NCBI GenBank assembly: GCA_905250125.1
Contig: CAJNOL010000065.1
Coordinates: forward strand, 1-64,000
Direction: 5' to 3'
DNA length: 64,000 nucleotides
DNA from: Rotaria sordida
Taxonomy: Eukaryota > Rotifera > Eurotatoria > Philodinida > Philodinidae
Both the position numbers and the translations under genes were made by a program. Every line of letters begins with the position of its first letter. The stretch's first letter is position 1. Shown here piece after piece: positions 12,501 to 22,375 of the stretch. The notes under the pieces were generated by a model, which did no database searches, was not told the DNA's origin, and saw only the letters and a list, made by a program, of their open reading frames with translations.

Positions 12501-14608
12501 AACTATGAATCCAATAATTCAAGAAGAGAAAGAGCTTATGACTCGACGAACCAACCATTATATAGTCCTTTAATGAAGATATTTTACTTAACGATAGATT
12601 GATCAGGTCAATTCTCCTTGACCTTTAGAATTCATATATTATATTTCTAGCCATAAGAGTATGTGAGATACTTGTGACCGCAATTGCTAGTTCTACGTCG
12701 TATCTATTTGTTCGTTTGTTTATAAATAAAAAGTTTAGAAAGGTTTTTATGACCGAGAAAAAATAAATCAGTCCGACTGATGAAAGCAAGGAGAAGATGT
12801 TGGATGTTTTTTATCATTTAATTATTTATTGGCTATTCTATAGATAAAAAAAAAGCGTTTAGCAATAAGGCTATTTTTAGAACCATCCTACGTCAAATAT
12901 ATAATCTCATTTATAGTACACTTATGCTTTCTCAAAACAAGATAAACATACTAATGACTGAGATTAAGAGTGTTAATAACTATTTTTTTTCTTTGTCAAA
13001 AAAAAGTCAATTCATCCGTATGTTAAACATATCTGTTTAAACACTTAAATTGTCTAATTTTATCTTCTTAAATCAAATATATGAAAAATTAAATTCTTTT
13101 TTACCATTATCAAGAGTAAGTGTATGTAAATGTCGTTGTTCAGTTTCATCAGCAGCACCAAAAAAAAACAAATTAAGATTATGTAATGGTTTTGCTCGAT
13201 ACATTCGAATAAAATCTATATTAAGTGCATCAAATGTACGATTATCTCGTTCTTTCCAACATTCTAATAACCAATCTTCTGTGAGAATTTCACTTCTTTC
13301 CATATTAAAAGCTGTCTATATGAAAAAACAAAAAAACTTTGACAATAAAAACAAAAACTTAAATCAATTCTTACAAGATATTTTTCACCAAGATTAGCAA
13401 ATGAAACAACATGTGTCACTTGATCACCATAATCTTTTCTAACCGATCCACCAAGATAGTGAACAATATCACTAAATTTTGTCTATAAAACCAAACAAAC
13501 ATAATATTTATAAAAAAACAAAAAAAAACAAGATTGCTGCTATTGTAAATCACAAGGAGATTGATTTATTTTTTCGATTTGGAACTTATTTCTTCACCAT
13601 CTTTTTACTTATGGTTATGTTCTCGTCCCGACTTTCGTAAGAATGGTCCGACCAAAATTAGCCTGAAGTCTCTCCCCTCCAAACAGTCATAATTCATTTT
13701 TTATGATTGAATTTTTCTTTGAAAAATATTGTTTCCTTCGCTCAGGAGAATCAAAATACTGGCAGTCTTTGTCAAAAAAAGTGTGTTTTTTACCTAGAGC
13801 AAATGTTGTAACAATCTGCCAAAATATTATTTTAAGAAAAAAAACTATATACACCTCGATTTGATCCTAGTTGTCACATAAAACATTTCAGTTCAATTGA
13901 TCGAAGCGTCTCGGAGAAAAGTTCAATTTTCCTGTTAAAAAAATTGATTTTGAGAAAAAGCTGAAACTTTGTATAACTTTCGTTCCTTTTAATTTCGTTC
14001 AAGATTGAAAAAAAATTTTATTCGTATACTTTAACAGTTAACTATTTACATGTATTTCTCGACGAGTACCACCAACAAAACAAATAACAGCTGAAGAAAG
14101 ATGTTGTGAATACAATGGACGATTTCTTCGTGGAACCGGAATATCCTTTAAATAAAGAAAAAAAGTTGTCTTTTTTTTTTGATTTTTCAATCATATCAAA
14201 TAAATTCATACAATTTTCTTTTCAGCACAAGTTAATACAAGTTCAGCACTAATTATATAAATATTTTCATCTTCTTTTAAATTATAAAATAAATTTTCAT
14301 CAAATGATTCAATGACATATATACGTAATTGACGTTTAGTTAATAATTGTTTCGTTTCGGATAATGTTCGAAGAATTTGTTCTTCATTATTTATACATTC
14401 ATATGCATAACGATCTTCCAGTGCGGAAAGTAAACGAGTATTTGAACAAGCTTTACCGATAACACAAAAAGTAATTGCTTAAAAACAAAAAAGAAAATAG
14501 TGGAAAAATTTTAATTAAAAAACTTTTTTTCTTTTTAAATAAAAAATTTTCTTTACTCCAATCTTCTGATGATGATTCATCATTTTGAGTTTTTTGAACT
14601 TCTTCCAT
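6568..14608 (-). CDS. ECT2: ECT2-type Rho guanine-nucleotide exchange factor
   Basis: Activates RhoA at the cell equator to drive cytokinesis (family knowledge). Fifteen exons join without a frame break: 14557-14608, 14212-14477, 14050-14145, 13375-13482, 13105-13315, 11210-11340, 10704-11144, 10462-10641, 9508-9618, 9182-9439, 9012-9131, 8818-8947, 8525-8751, 7558-7712 and 6568-6811, giving 909 aa (human ECT2 is about 914). In order: a BRCT0-like region (~18-106); BRCT1 (~107-185, NRPLYSQHLSSAVICFVGGT); BRCT2 (~200-290, ILTEDWLLECWKERDNR and VQWFWECL); a linker with the basic nuclear-type signal KRKRRKE; the DH domain (~410-620, with MIRPIQRLPSVLLLLERLLK, the family's most conserved helix); a PH-like region (~620-780); and a Ser-rich tail with SRLSRTFSFSP, as in the ECT2 C-terminus. 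The start is the first Met before the BRCT region, and the stop is at 6568. It diverges from PRL. Confidence 0.95.
6812..7557 (-). other. ECT2 last intron
   Basis: A 746-nt intron before the last exon. The 94-codon minus-strand frame within it (7082-7366) has no recognisable similarity. Nothing else was supported. Confidence 0.6.
7866..8145. repeat. Inverted-repeat element, copy 1 (in ECT2 intron 7713-8524)
   Basis: Left arm text near 7903-7930 (cagagaactcgattagacta) is mirrored near 8080-8105 (tagtctagttgagttctcta). Inner arms around 7960-7975 (tctcttcgagatatgaga) and 8036-8060 also pair. The same element with the same orientation of arms recurs at 28388-28675 in an RyR intron, including ~100 bp of shared sequence to its right. 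Confidence 0.85.
9619..10461 (-). other. ECT2 intron between two DH-domain exons
   Basis: An 843-nt intron. I see AT-rich sequence and no further gene or clear repeat. Confidence 0.55.
11341..13104 (-). other. Long ECT2 intron within BRCT2
   Basis: A 1.76-kb intron splits the second BRCT repeat. It contains a short inverted repeat at 11535-11678 and no coding exon that I could recognise. A slightly GC-richer patch (ggcggcgaga near 12010, cgccgcct near 12157) forms a weak inverted pair. Confidence 0.6.
11535..11678. repeat. Imperfect inverted repeat in ECT2 intron
   Basis: cttagaccttccttccagag near 11538 pairs with ctgtggaagaaaggtctaag near 11654, and complementarity continues inward. Confidence 0.65.
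13483..14049 (-). other. ECT2 intron within BRCT1
   Basis: A 567-nt AT-rich intron between two BRCT1 exons. Nothing else was recognised. Confidence 0.55.
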
Positions 14609-17137
14609 AATAACGAAAAATCAAGTTAAACAATTAATGTCTATAGAACATATTCCCGCTTTCTTTTCTTCGATCAAGACATTCGCACAAAGAACAAAAA
14701 AGAGCACAAATTTCAACCAATGATATAACATATATATATCAAATAAAGAATTATTACAATAAAAAAAATTTATTTATTTAATAAATCAAATATTTAAAGA
14801 GAAATTCTTTTTATTTCTTTATATCGGTCTTTTTTACTAATTTTATTATTTTATTAAATATTCATTTGTTATTTTCATCATCCAATCAATTTCTTTGCCA
14901 TCAGTGTTGTCATCCGATGGTTACAATCGGAAATTAAACAATATCCTATCAAATATTTTATTTTCTTTATTAAAATGTAAAAAAAAATATTTTCACCCCC
15001 CAAAATAAATAACAGGTTTGTTCGACTTGAGTAAAATTATTCGCATAATATTAATCATACAACAATTGTTTGTTTTACAAAGTGAAGATTCTATTCAGCT
15101 TCATTGCTGCATCTATAATCATGAAAATATTTGAATTCATAATGAATAAATTTATCTATTGAATTTCATAATAAATACTGAGTAAGACCCAACTGTTTTT
15201 CCTTTTTGTGTTATTGAGAATATATCATTGTATTATTGCCTGGTTACAGTATAGAATTCTATTGGTGACGAAATATTTGTTTTTCTTTTTCTGCGTTGCA
15301 TATTTTTATTCGTAAGTTTTTTGTTTTATATGCACTATCATCTATTGATTTAACGAGATCTATAGTGAGCATGACTATTTATGTTCTAAAAGATAAAAAG
15401 AAAAACGGAAATCGAAGGGAAGTCTAAAGTGTTTACGCCTAGCGTCTTTGTCGTATTATCAAGCAGTTACGGAAGTCACATATCGCATTATTCATAATCT
15501 AGACGAACTCGGTAAAATTTTCAAGATTTTAAGTATATAGTTGATGTTTTATGATAAGCTAATCTTCATAATTTATTATTTGATGTAAAATAGTATTTAT
15601 ATTAAATAATATCATATCATAATAGAAGTTTATATCGAGTAGAAAAAGTTACGCTCACCTGTGTGGTAAATATTTTTTGCGTAAGAGCAAAATCGATTTA
15701 CGCATAACCTTTACCTTATAGAAAAAAAACCGGTTTTTTGTTAGCTTTACATCAATATGCGTTTGTTTATGTCTTAATAGAGGAAATTAGAAAAGAAAAT
15801 CATATTAACAAGAATGATTTTCTTTACCTTTTAGATATATATATATATAGATTTCATTGTAATTTCACAGGTTAGGATACTAATTTTTTCTTATCTCTTG
15901 CATATATTTATATATTAGTATCTGGAAATGCATTTATCTATTTCTGACTCAATTCAAATCCATGAATCATTTTTATTTATTCTAATCACTTTGCATCATT
16001 CAAATATTTTATTGTAATGCTGACGAATGATTTTTGTTTTTTTATTGCTTATGCAAATATAACCGCATTGAAAAAGGAAAAGCAAAATAAAAAAATATGA
16101 TGTCAGACAACGTTATATAAGTGTATATACATTGTTACAGGGTACTTATTTCGTATTAAATGGGCTAATTTACCCTCTTGTTGACGTCAAACATGTCGAG
16201 TTTTCACCATCTGCATTAACAAGCAGAATGCGAAGAAAAAAATGATCATACTATGCTTGGTTTTGTTATTGAGATCCTTGTCCTTTCCTCTTTTTTTTAT
16301 TTGCTCTTTGGCACATCAAATACTTTATATGAGAAAATAGATGTATTTATGTGTGGGTGTTGCTTATATTCTTCCTGAATTTGTTACTGATGTGTAGGGT
16401 AACCGTTGCTGTTTATCTGCTTTATATTTTTTTTTTCTTTCCTTCTTCTCTTCATAGAGGATAGCTGTATGTAACTACAGTCGGCATACATCGTACTTTG
16501 AAAAAAACAGGAGAACGAGAGGGTATTACTTGATTTGTTTGTTTGCAATTGCAGCAACTCTTTATAGTAACAGTATTCTTACATTATGAAATCTTAACCT
16601 TTATTTTTTGTTGATATAATCAATAATAATATATGGTTAGTATTATTACATCATTATTTTCTATCTTATATAATTTTCTTGATAAATTGTGACAGTGATC
16701 GAAAAAAAAAATTTTTTTTTTTTTCCTTTCTTCACTATTTTTCACTTTATCATGACATCATTTACAATCTAATTACGTATGTTTTACCCGTTCCGAGATA
16801 GTATATAAAGTGATTAAATTTTATTTCGTTGCTCTTTTCATTTCTTTTCGTTTCCCCGTCTTCTTTGTTACCGTCATCGAATATTTGCTCCTTTTCTCTT
16901 CTTCGTTAAACGACCGTCTATGTATGCGTACGAGTATGTGAGCCTTGAAATTCATATGTGGATGTGTATGTGGATAAATATGTTCGTTTTCTTTCATTTT
17001 TCTCTATAGCTTTATCCGTTATAATTCGATTGGTAAACATGTTTGATTGTGCAATATTTTATATTTTTTAGATTTATATTTATTTATTCATTCAGCATTC
17101 TCAGCGAGCTTTGACGACAACGTCTTTCCATTATTCC
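14609..17137. other. Divergent spacer between ECT2 and PRL
   Basis: About 2.5 kb separating the ECT2 start (leftward) from the PRL 5' exons (rightward). It should hold both promoters. It is AT-rich with poly-T tracts and a TATA run at 15836-15848. A candidate hairpin lies at 15666-15716 and a TATA-box-like site at 16802. No coding gene was recognised. Confidence 0.6.
16802..16809 (+). promoter_or_regulatory. Candidate TATA box upstream of PRL
   Basis: The octamer TATATAAA lies about 335 bp before the first recognisable PRL 5' exon. In DNA this AT-rich the match is weak evidence; no start site can be fixed from sequence alone. Confidence 0.25.
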
Positions 17138-17301
17138 ATGCCTATAACTGTTCAGGTTGAAAATCCGCGAAAACAAGCGGTAAGATGTTTTATTTTGTTT
17201 TTGAAAACTAATTTTTATATCGAATAATTGTATCTTTTTTGTAGACCGAATACGTGCACGACTGCACGCTCTCGGGCGAGTTTTGCCGAGCGCAATATTG
17301 A
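17138..17301 (+). promoter_or_regulatory. Spliced upstream ORF in the PRL 5' leader
   Basis: An ATG at 17138 opens MPITVQVENPRKQA, meets a clean donor (gtaag, from 17180), and after a 65-nt intron with acceptor ttttttgtag continues from 17245 as TEYVHDCTLSGEFCRAQY with a TGA at 17299-17301. That is 32 codons, ending 172 nt before the PRL start codon. The second exon has many G/C third positions (GTG CAC GAC TGC ACG CTC) and can fold into a GC-rich hairpin near its end (gctctcggg with ccgagcgc). This differs sharply from surrounding DNA. PRL genes of vertebrates carry a magnesium-sensitive uORF that controls translation (literature knowledge); a similar role here is inference. It could also be an independent small gene or a non-coding leader exon. 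Confidence 0.55.
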
Positions 17302-17473
17302 CTAGTACGCTATTATATTAAATATTATTATTACCGATATTATCCATATCGATATTGTTCAAATAAATTTGATTGGTGTCTTATATCAACGAAACTTAGA
17401 GATTAAAAAAAACTCAACAAAAAAATTAGAAAAAAAGGTTTTCATTAATAAAAAGAACAAAATTAATTCAAAT

Positions 17474-18316
17474 ATGCCTGCAGCTCAATTTCTCAATAAT
17501 CCATCAATGACGGAACTTCGTTATAAACATCTTCGTTTTTTAATTACGAACAGTCCAGCTGATGAAAATGTTCACTCATTTATTGAAGTATGAAAAGAGA
17601 AATTGAATTTGTAAAATTTTTTATTCATTATTTTCATAGACTTGTTTAAAATATGGTGTTACAGTATTAGTTCGTGTCTCAGAAAAAACTTATGATGCAA
17701 AACCAATTGAAGCAGCCGGGATTAAAGTTTATGTATGTATTAATTATTAATGACGTAGAAGAGTATATTCTAGTGCTGAGTCATTGTAATTAGCTTTAAT
17801 ACCCTGAAACTATAAATCGTGTTTTCGAAGTATATAAAAATAAGTCGGCAGTGATAAGTAAATTCACATTATTTATTCTCATGTTTTTTTCTTAAATTGA
17901 CTAGATAAGAATAGACTTTATTTATAGAAAATAAAAGGTCATAATTTTCTTTTCTTTTAAGGATCTTGAATATCCCGATGGAAGTGCACCTGATTCAATT
18001 GTTCGTGATAAATGGCTGAACATTGTTAAAGAGAATAAACATGGTTGTATTGCTGTTCATTGTATTCATGGTCTTGGACGGTTCGTTTATTTCTATTCAA
18101 ATCTTTTCTTTTTATTCTATTATATTTATTTTGAATAGATCACCTGTTCTTGTTGCCATGGCTTTACGTGAAGCTGGTATGAACCGACAAGAATCTATTG
18201 ATTTTATTCGTTCACGCCGTCGTGGTTCATTCAATCTTCGTCAATTAGAATTTCTCCAAACCTATCAATCAGGTCACCGTCTTATCAACAAGCATGCTGG
18301 CTGTCTTATCATGTAA
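17474..18316 (+). CDS. PTP4A: PRL/PTP4A-family protein tyrosine phosphatase
   Basis: A small prenylated phosphatase of the PRL family; members bind CNNM magnesium transporters and influence growth (family knowledge). Four exons, 17474-17587, 17640-17732, 17962-18080 and 18139-18316, give 167 aa (human PRLs 167-173). Visible features: ELRYKHLRFLITNSP near the N-terminus, as in PRLs; a loop YPDGSAP (73-79) in place of WPFDDGAP; the catalytic P-loop HCIHGLGRS with Cys103 and Arg109; and a C-terminal CaaX box CLIM (Cys164) for membrane anchoring. Two positions are unusual: Ser110 follows the P-loop Arg where PRLs have Ala, and Ser52 (VRVSEKTYD) replaces the Cys that forms the redox disulfide in vertebrate PRLs. 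The start is the first ATG in frame. Confidence 0.95.
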
Positions 18317-18486
18317 TCATGTTCCTTTTTTGGGTTTCTTTTGCTTTTCTTGCTTTATTCATTTTTTTGTTTTTTTAATTAATTGAGTCTCTTTGTTTTT
18401 TTTTTGTTTTCTTTCTTCAATTCAATTCTATATTGTTTTTCTGTTCTTTCGTCACTTATTTACTCAATATATTATGCTTAAAAGGG

Positions 18487-18492
18487 AATAAA
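18487..18492 (+). terminator. Candidate polyadenylation signal of PRL
   Basis: AATAAA lies 171 nt after the PRL stop codon and 34 nt before the stop codon of the convergent nicotinamidase gene. The two 3' ends are therefore close or overlapping. Confidence 0.5.
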
Positions 18493-18525
18493 TGATTTTC
18501 TTTGTTTTTAAAAAAAAAAATATGT

Positions 18526-19403
18526 TCAAATTATGTCTTTAATTTCATTTGCTTGTACAATCACACAATTACGTTTAATTAATTCATCAAGACGTAAATT
18601 GATATTGGTTACATCAACACCACGGCATGCATCTTCAACAATAAATGTTCTATAACCATATTCAACGGCATGTAAAGCTGTTGAATAGACACAAACATCA
18701 GTTGCTATACCAGCTATAAATACATTTGTAACATTATGTTCCTTTAATTTTGTATTTAATGCTGTTTCACGAATTTTTTGATTATCCCAAAATGCTGAAT
18801 ATGAATCAATATCACTGTCATTACCTTTGAATAAATTAACAACTTGACGATGTTTATTTGGTTTCACTATGTGCAAATCTTTATGTAATTCAGCACCATG
18901 ACTGTGTTGTACACAATGTGTTGGCCAAAGTATTTGTTCGACACGCAATTTTTTTGTTTTTGCTTCATCATCAAGTAAAAATATAGCTGTATCAAATACT
19001 TTTAATTCATCAACCTTTTTAGACTCTTTTGCAAGTAGATGTGCACGTAATGGTAAATTTTCATGAAATGATATATGATCAGGTGTATGCCAGTCTTGAG
19101 TATAAACAATAATGTCAAAATGAATGTCATTTAATAATTTATTTATAATCGGTATAACTTGTTCACCTTGATGATGACTTGGACAATCTTTAAGAGCTAA
19201 TGTACCATCAATAAAATCATATTGTACATCAACAATAAGTAACGCATTAATAGGTTTAGCTCCACGATTTGAATGATTTCGTTTTTTTAATGTATTTATT
19301 CTAAAAAAAAAAAACTAAGAATATAAACGTAGAGAAGTAAATATAAAAAATATCACTTTCGTTGAATATTGCCACTAATATTTCCCATAGTGATATTTCC
19401 CAT
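18526..19403 (-). CDS. Nicotinamidase (isochorismatase-like hydrolase)
   Basis: Hydrolyses nicotinamide to nicotinic acid and ammonia for NAD+ salvage (Preiss-Handler route); invertebrates use this enzyme where vertebrates use NAMPT (family knowledge). Two exons, 19357-19403 and 18526-19300, give 273 aa. The catalytic triad is visible as Asp40 (LLIVDVQYDF), Lys174 (NLFKGNDSD) and Cys219 (GIATDVCVYSTA). The metal site appears as Asp85 and His87 (QDWHTPDH) and His144 (LWPTHCVQ). The small first exon encodes a repeated MGNI (MGNITMGNIS); either Met could be the start. The second would leave a Gly that could be myristoylated, which is inference. Its 3' end faces PRL; its 5' end faces the orphan gene at 19859, about 455 bp away. 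Confidence 0.93.
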
Positions 19404-19858
19404 AAACTGTTTAAAACGAACAAATATCTAAAAAAAACAAGTTAGAAAAAAACAACACGTGATGATACGTATTGTAAATAACAAACTAGACAACTGAATG
19501 ATAGGTGAATTAAAGCATGTATAATCACAATAGCTACTATACAGATTTTTGTCATTTATGTGCAAACGACGACACAAAAAAAGAGAAAAAGAGAAAGAAA
19601 GGCCATCAATCATCCGTTACATTTTTCTTTTCTGAAGGAAAATTACCTGCAAAGCAAATATAAAAAATTTTCTTTTAATTTACTGCGCTCAAATATTATT
19701 CGTTAGCAATTATTTTTCTTTGCATAAACATTCGATTAAAGGAAAAAAAAAAGAAAAACGAGGAAATAAAAAAAAAATATAGGTTTTAATATTTGCGCTA
19801 TTTTTTCTTCGTCTTTTTCTTTTTTTTTTTTTTTTTACTAATTTTTAATAATATAAAA
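19404..19858. promoter_or_regulatory. Divergent spacer, nicotinamidase / orphan gene
   Basis: About 455 bp between two divergent start codons. It must contain both leaders and promoters unless distant sites are used. It ends in poly-A and poly-T tracts just before the plus-strand gene. No specific element is recognised. Confidence 0.4.
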
Positions 19859-20722
19859 ATGTCTGAAGAAGAATATTTTGAATGGAGATTATTTTATCCA
19901 TTAACATCAAATGATGAAAATAATCAAACAGATATAAAAAATTTTTCAATTGTACCATTTAAATTAAATACTAAATTAAATATATTATCAATTACAGAGG
20001 AAAAATATTCTCATCAGTCATCCTATATTGATATATATTTTCTTTTAACAAATACAGATGTATGTCTAAAAATACATGATATTGATCAATTAAATAATTT
20101 TAAAATTAATATTGAAATTCGTAATCATCATAAAGAACAACAATCATCTTTAATTCAACATTGGTCTATATATGAAATAAAATATCCTCATCTTGATTTA
20201 CCAGATAAAATTCTTAGTCGACTTGATCAATTAACTATTAATAAAATAATGAAATACTTACAGATAATAATTAATAAAGAAAATCTTTTAACACGAACAG
20301 ATATATCATTTATTCAAATAAAAAAACATATGACGACATGGCAAATGGATGATAGTGATCGAAAAATAGACGAAAGTGATATCTATCTCATATTTAATGA
20401 TAATATATTATCGAAAGAAAAAAATGATTCATTTTATTATATACCAAAATATTGGCGAACAATATCAGTACAAACACGTGATTACGATAAACTTGTTAAA
20501 ACATTAATAACATTGCAAATTGAAGATGATAAAGATTTATTGGATTATTTTTCATATCTTATATCTCAAACATGTTTTAATTCATTTCCTTCACAACATC
20601 AACAACAATTATATCCAACAATATCAACAGAAAAAGCCTACATGAATTTATTAACAATGAGTTATGCATCATTTATTGAACTTATTCAACGTATTCATCG
20701 AAATCAAACAGCTATAGAATAA
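19859..20722 (+). CDS. Unrecognised 287-aa protein, intronless
   Basis: I do not recognise this protein. One open frame runs from the first ATG (19859) to a TAA at 20722. An earlier in-frame opening runs through poly-T and lacks an ATG, so it was discarded. The sequence is hydrophilic, with no signal peptide or membrane segment, and starts MSEEEYFEWRLFYPL. The middle has alternating hydrophobic residues suggesting beta-strands (YIDIYFLLTNTDVCLKIHDI, NIEIRNHH, IQHWSIYEIKYPHLDLPDKI), followed by a likely helical stretch (LDQLTINKIMKYLQIIIN). The tail is Gln- and His-rich, then helical. It is the only intronless gene in the window, so retrocopy or transfer is possible. The EWR opening and strand pattern faintly recall a CYTH-like beta barrel, but I cannot support that. 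Codon use matches the neighbours. Confidence 0.7.
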   Translation: MSEEEYFEWRLFYPLTSNDENNQTDIKNFSIVPFKLNTKLNILSITEEKYSHQSSYIDIYFLLTNTDVCLKIHDIDQLNNFKINIEIRNHHKEQQSSLIQHWSIYEIKYPHLDLPDKILSRLDQLTINKIMKYLQIIINKENLLTRTDISFIQIKKHMTTWQMDDSDRKIDESDIYLIFNDNILSKEKNDSFYYIPKYWRTISVQTRDYDKLVKTLITLQIEDDKDLLDYFSYLISQTCFNSFPSQHQQQLYPTISTEKAYMNLLTMSYASFIELIQRIHRNQTAIE

Positions 20723-21734
20723 ATAGAAGACTAGTGACTTCTTATTCGTGATAGAAATCAGATATTACTGATTTATAAATATAAGGGAAAAAAAAGAAAA
20801 AAAAGAAATCTTTTTTTTTTTTTGACCTTGACTGATCAGTTTAAATTGTCAATCAAAAAGATTGATTGAAACTAATCAATATTTAATGACAAAAATAACA
20901 TCATGAATGGGTCTCTTTCTTTTCTTTACATGAGCATTTTTGAAAAAGAAAAGGAGTAATTGTGTCTTGACAATAAGTTCTTGATAGATAGATGTGCATG
21001 GGCATTTTATTTGCACAAGTCATCATCATCATCAAACGGAAATGAATGTAATGAACGAACAACTAACATTGACAACAAGAAGTGTGTATGATCGACTTAG
21101 ACCATGGAGAAGCATTTAATTTTTTCATCTTCAATGTTTTCCTTTTTTCCTTCTCAGTATGTTTTATAACACTGATTATCAGCAATTCATTGCTTATACG
21201 CTGTTCTCAACGACGGTAGTGTGAATTATTATGCATTATATACTCTAGCTAAACAATATAAACAATGTTGGAAACAACAACTGTTGTCACCATATCCTGT
21301 TCTCTTTGCCTTAACATATGGACAGAAAAATGATGGTTAGCGATGTTAGTGGATTCTTCTTCTTCTTTCTCATCAATTCGTTCCAGATCTCTCTTCTTTC
21401 TTACTCTAGCACCCTCTTATGGCCTTCTTCTTCTTGATGTCAGTACACGCAAACATACAAATATACACGCCTCATATTCAGAAAACTATCTCATTCTCCT
21501 TCCTTCGAACCAAAAGAGAAAAAAGGTCGGAGAGATGTAATGGTATCTTGCCATCATTTGCTATCTATTCTATTCCTCTGAGACAATTCTACCAGACAGA
21601 TGCTATTGTTCGAATTGATCTTTCTTAACTCATCTATTTATCTATTCTATTTTTAAGTAACTATCTTATATACTGTTAATATGATGGTAAAAATTAATCA
21701 TTTTCTTAATTCATTTTTTTTAAATAAAATGTTC

Positions 21735-21800
21735 AAGAAAAAAACCTACATCATTATCATTGATTTATGATGATATTTACTCGTTTTAGGTTTTTTTCTT
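21735..21800. repeat. 14-bp perfect inverted repeat
   Basis: aagaaaaaaaccta (21735-21748) and taggtttttttctt (21787-21800) are exact reverse complements around a 38-nt loop that can itself pair (atcat/atgat). Confidence 0.8.
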
Positions 21801-21856
21801 CTTTTTCTTTTGCAGACAGAAAGAGTGTAATTGTTGTTTCTTTCTGATGATGCTGT

Positions 21857-21892
21857 TATATATCTATCTATATATATATAGATAGATATATA
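21857..21892. repeat. 36-bp perfect AT palindrome
   Basis: A TATC/GATA palindrome, identical to its own reverse complement across 36 bp. It could extrude as a cruciform, about 485 bp before the RyR start codon. Confidence 0.9.
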
Positions 21893-22375
21893 TAACGAAA
21901 GAGTATTCTACCATCATATTCTTTTTTCTATTGCCGCTGCTCTTTTGTGCATATCGTCGATCATCTAAAACTATTAGTAATAGCGCGAGCGCGCGGGTGA
22001 GATAGAGCTTGCTATCATCCTGTAGCGTTGTATAGCATGCATGTGCCCTTGAAGTCGTCTCTGTCTCCTTTCTCGTCCTTTGTCATCGTTGGTCGGCAAC
22101 ACACTCGTGATTTTATTAGATCGACGAAAGCAAGTAGAAGAAGAAGAGACAGAGAGATAAAGAAAAAATAGAAAATATAGATCGATAGAGAGACAAAGCG
22201 CATCCGGTTCATTCAGTCGTAGTGCTGTTATATATGCGCTCAATTGATTCGTTGATAGAGAAAAAAAGGAAGTGTGAAATTCATGTTTTTACTTTATTGA
22301 AGATCAAAATGATTATAATGATGATGTATATGAACATATATCGATAAGATATAGAAAGATAATATTGAAAAAATC

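Larger units (their letters stand above)
20723..22375. other. Spacer and presumed promoter/leader of RyR
   Basis: About 1.65 kb between the orphan gene and the RyR start codon. It holds a 14-bp perfect inverted repeat with a 38-nt loop (21735-21800), a 36-bp perfect palindrome (21857-21892) and a GC patch (gcgcgagcgcgcggg, about 21983-21997). Short frames here (21343-21628 plus, 21974-22243 minus) look accidental. Confidence 0.5.

Noticed and set aside
13050-13397. Plus-strand frame of 115 codons
   Set aside because: Antisense to the BRCT2 exon of ECT2 (13105-13315), which has clear family motifs and splice sites on the minus strand.
17369-17473. N-terminal extension of PRL
   Set aside because: The in-frame opening starts at TTG and is Lys/Asn-rich; family alignment begins after the ATG at 17474.
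19793-19858. Upstream extension of the orphan protein through a poly-Phe stretch
   Set aside because: It begins at TTG, not ATG, and runs through a poly-T tract; the first ATG is at 19859.
21343-22243. Overlapping short frames on both strands before RyR
   Set aside because: Low complexity, no splice-linked continuation, no family motifs; more likely promoter and leader DNA.
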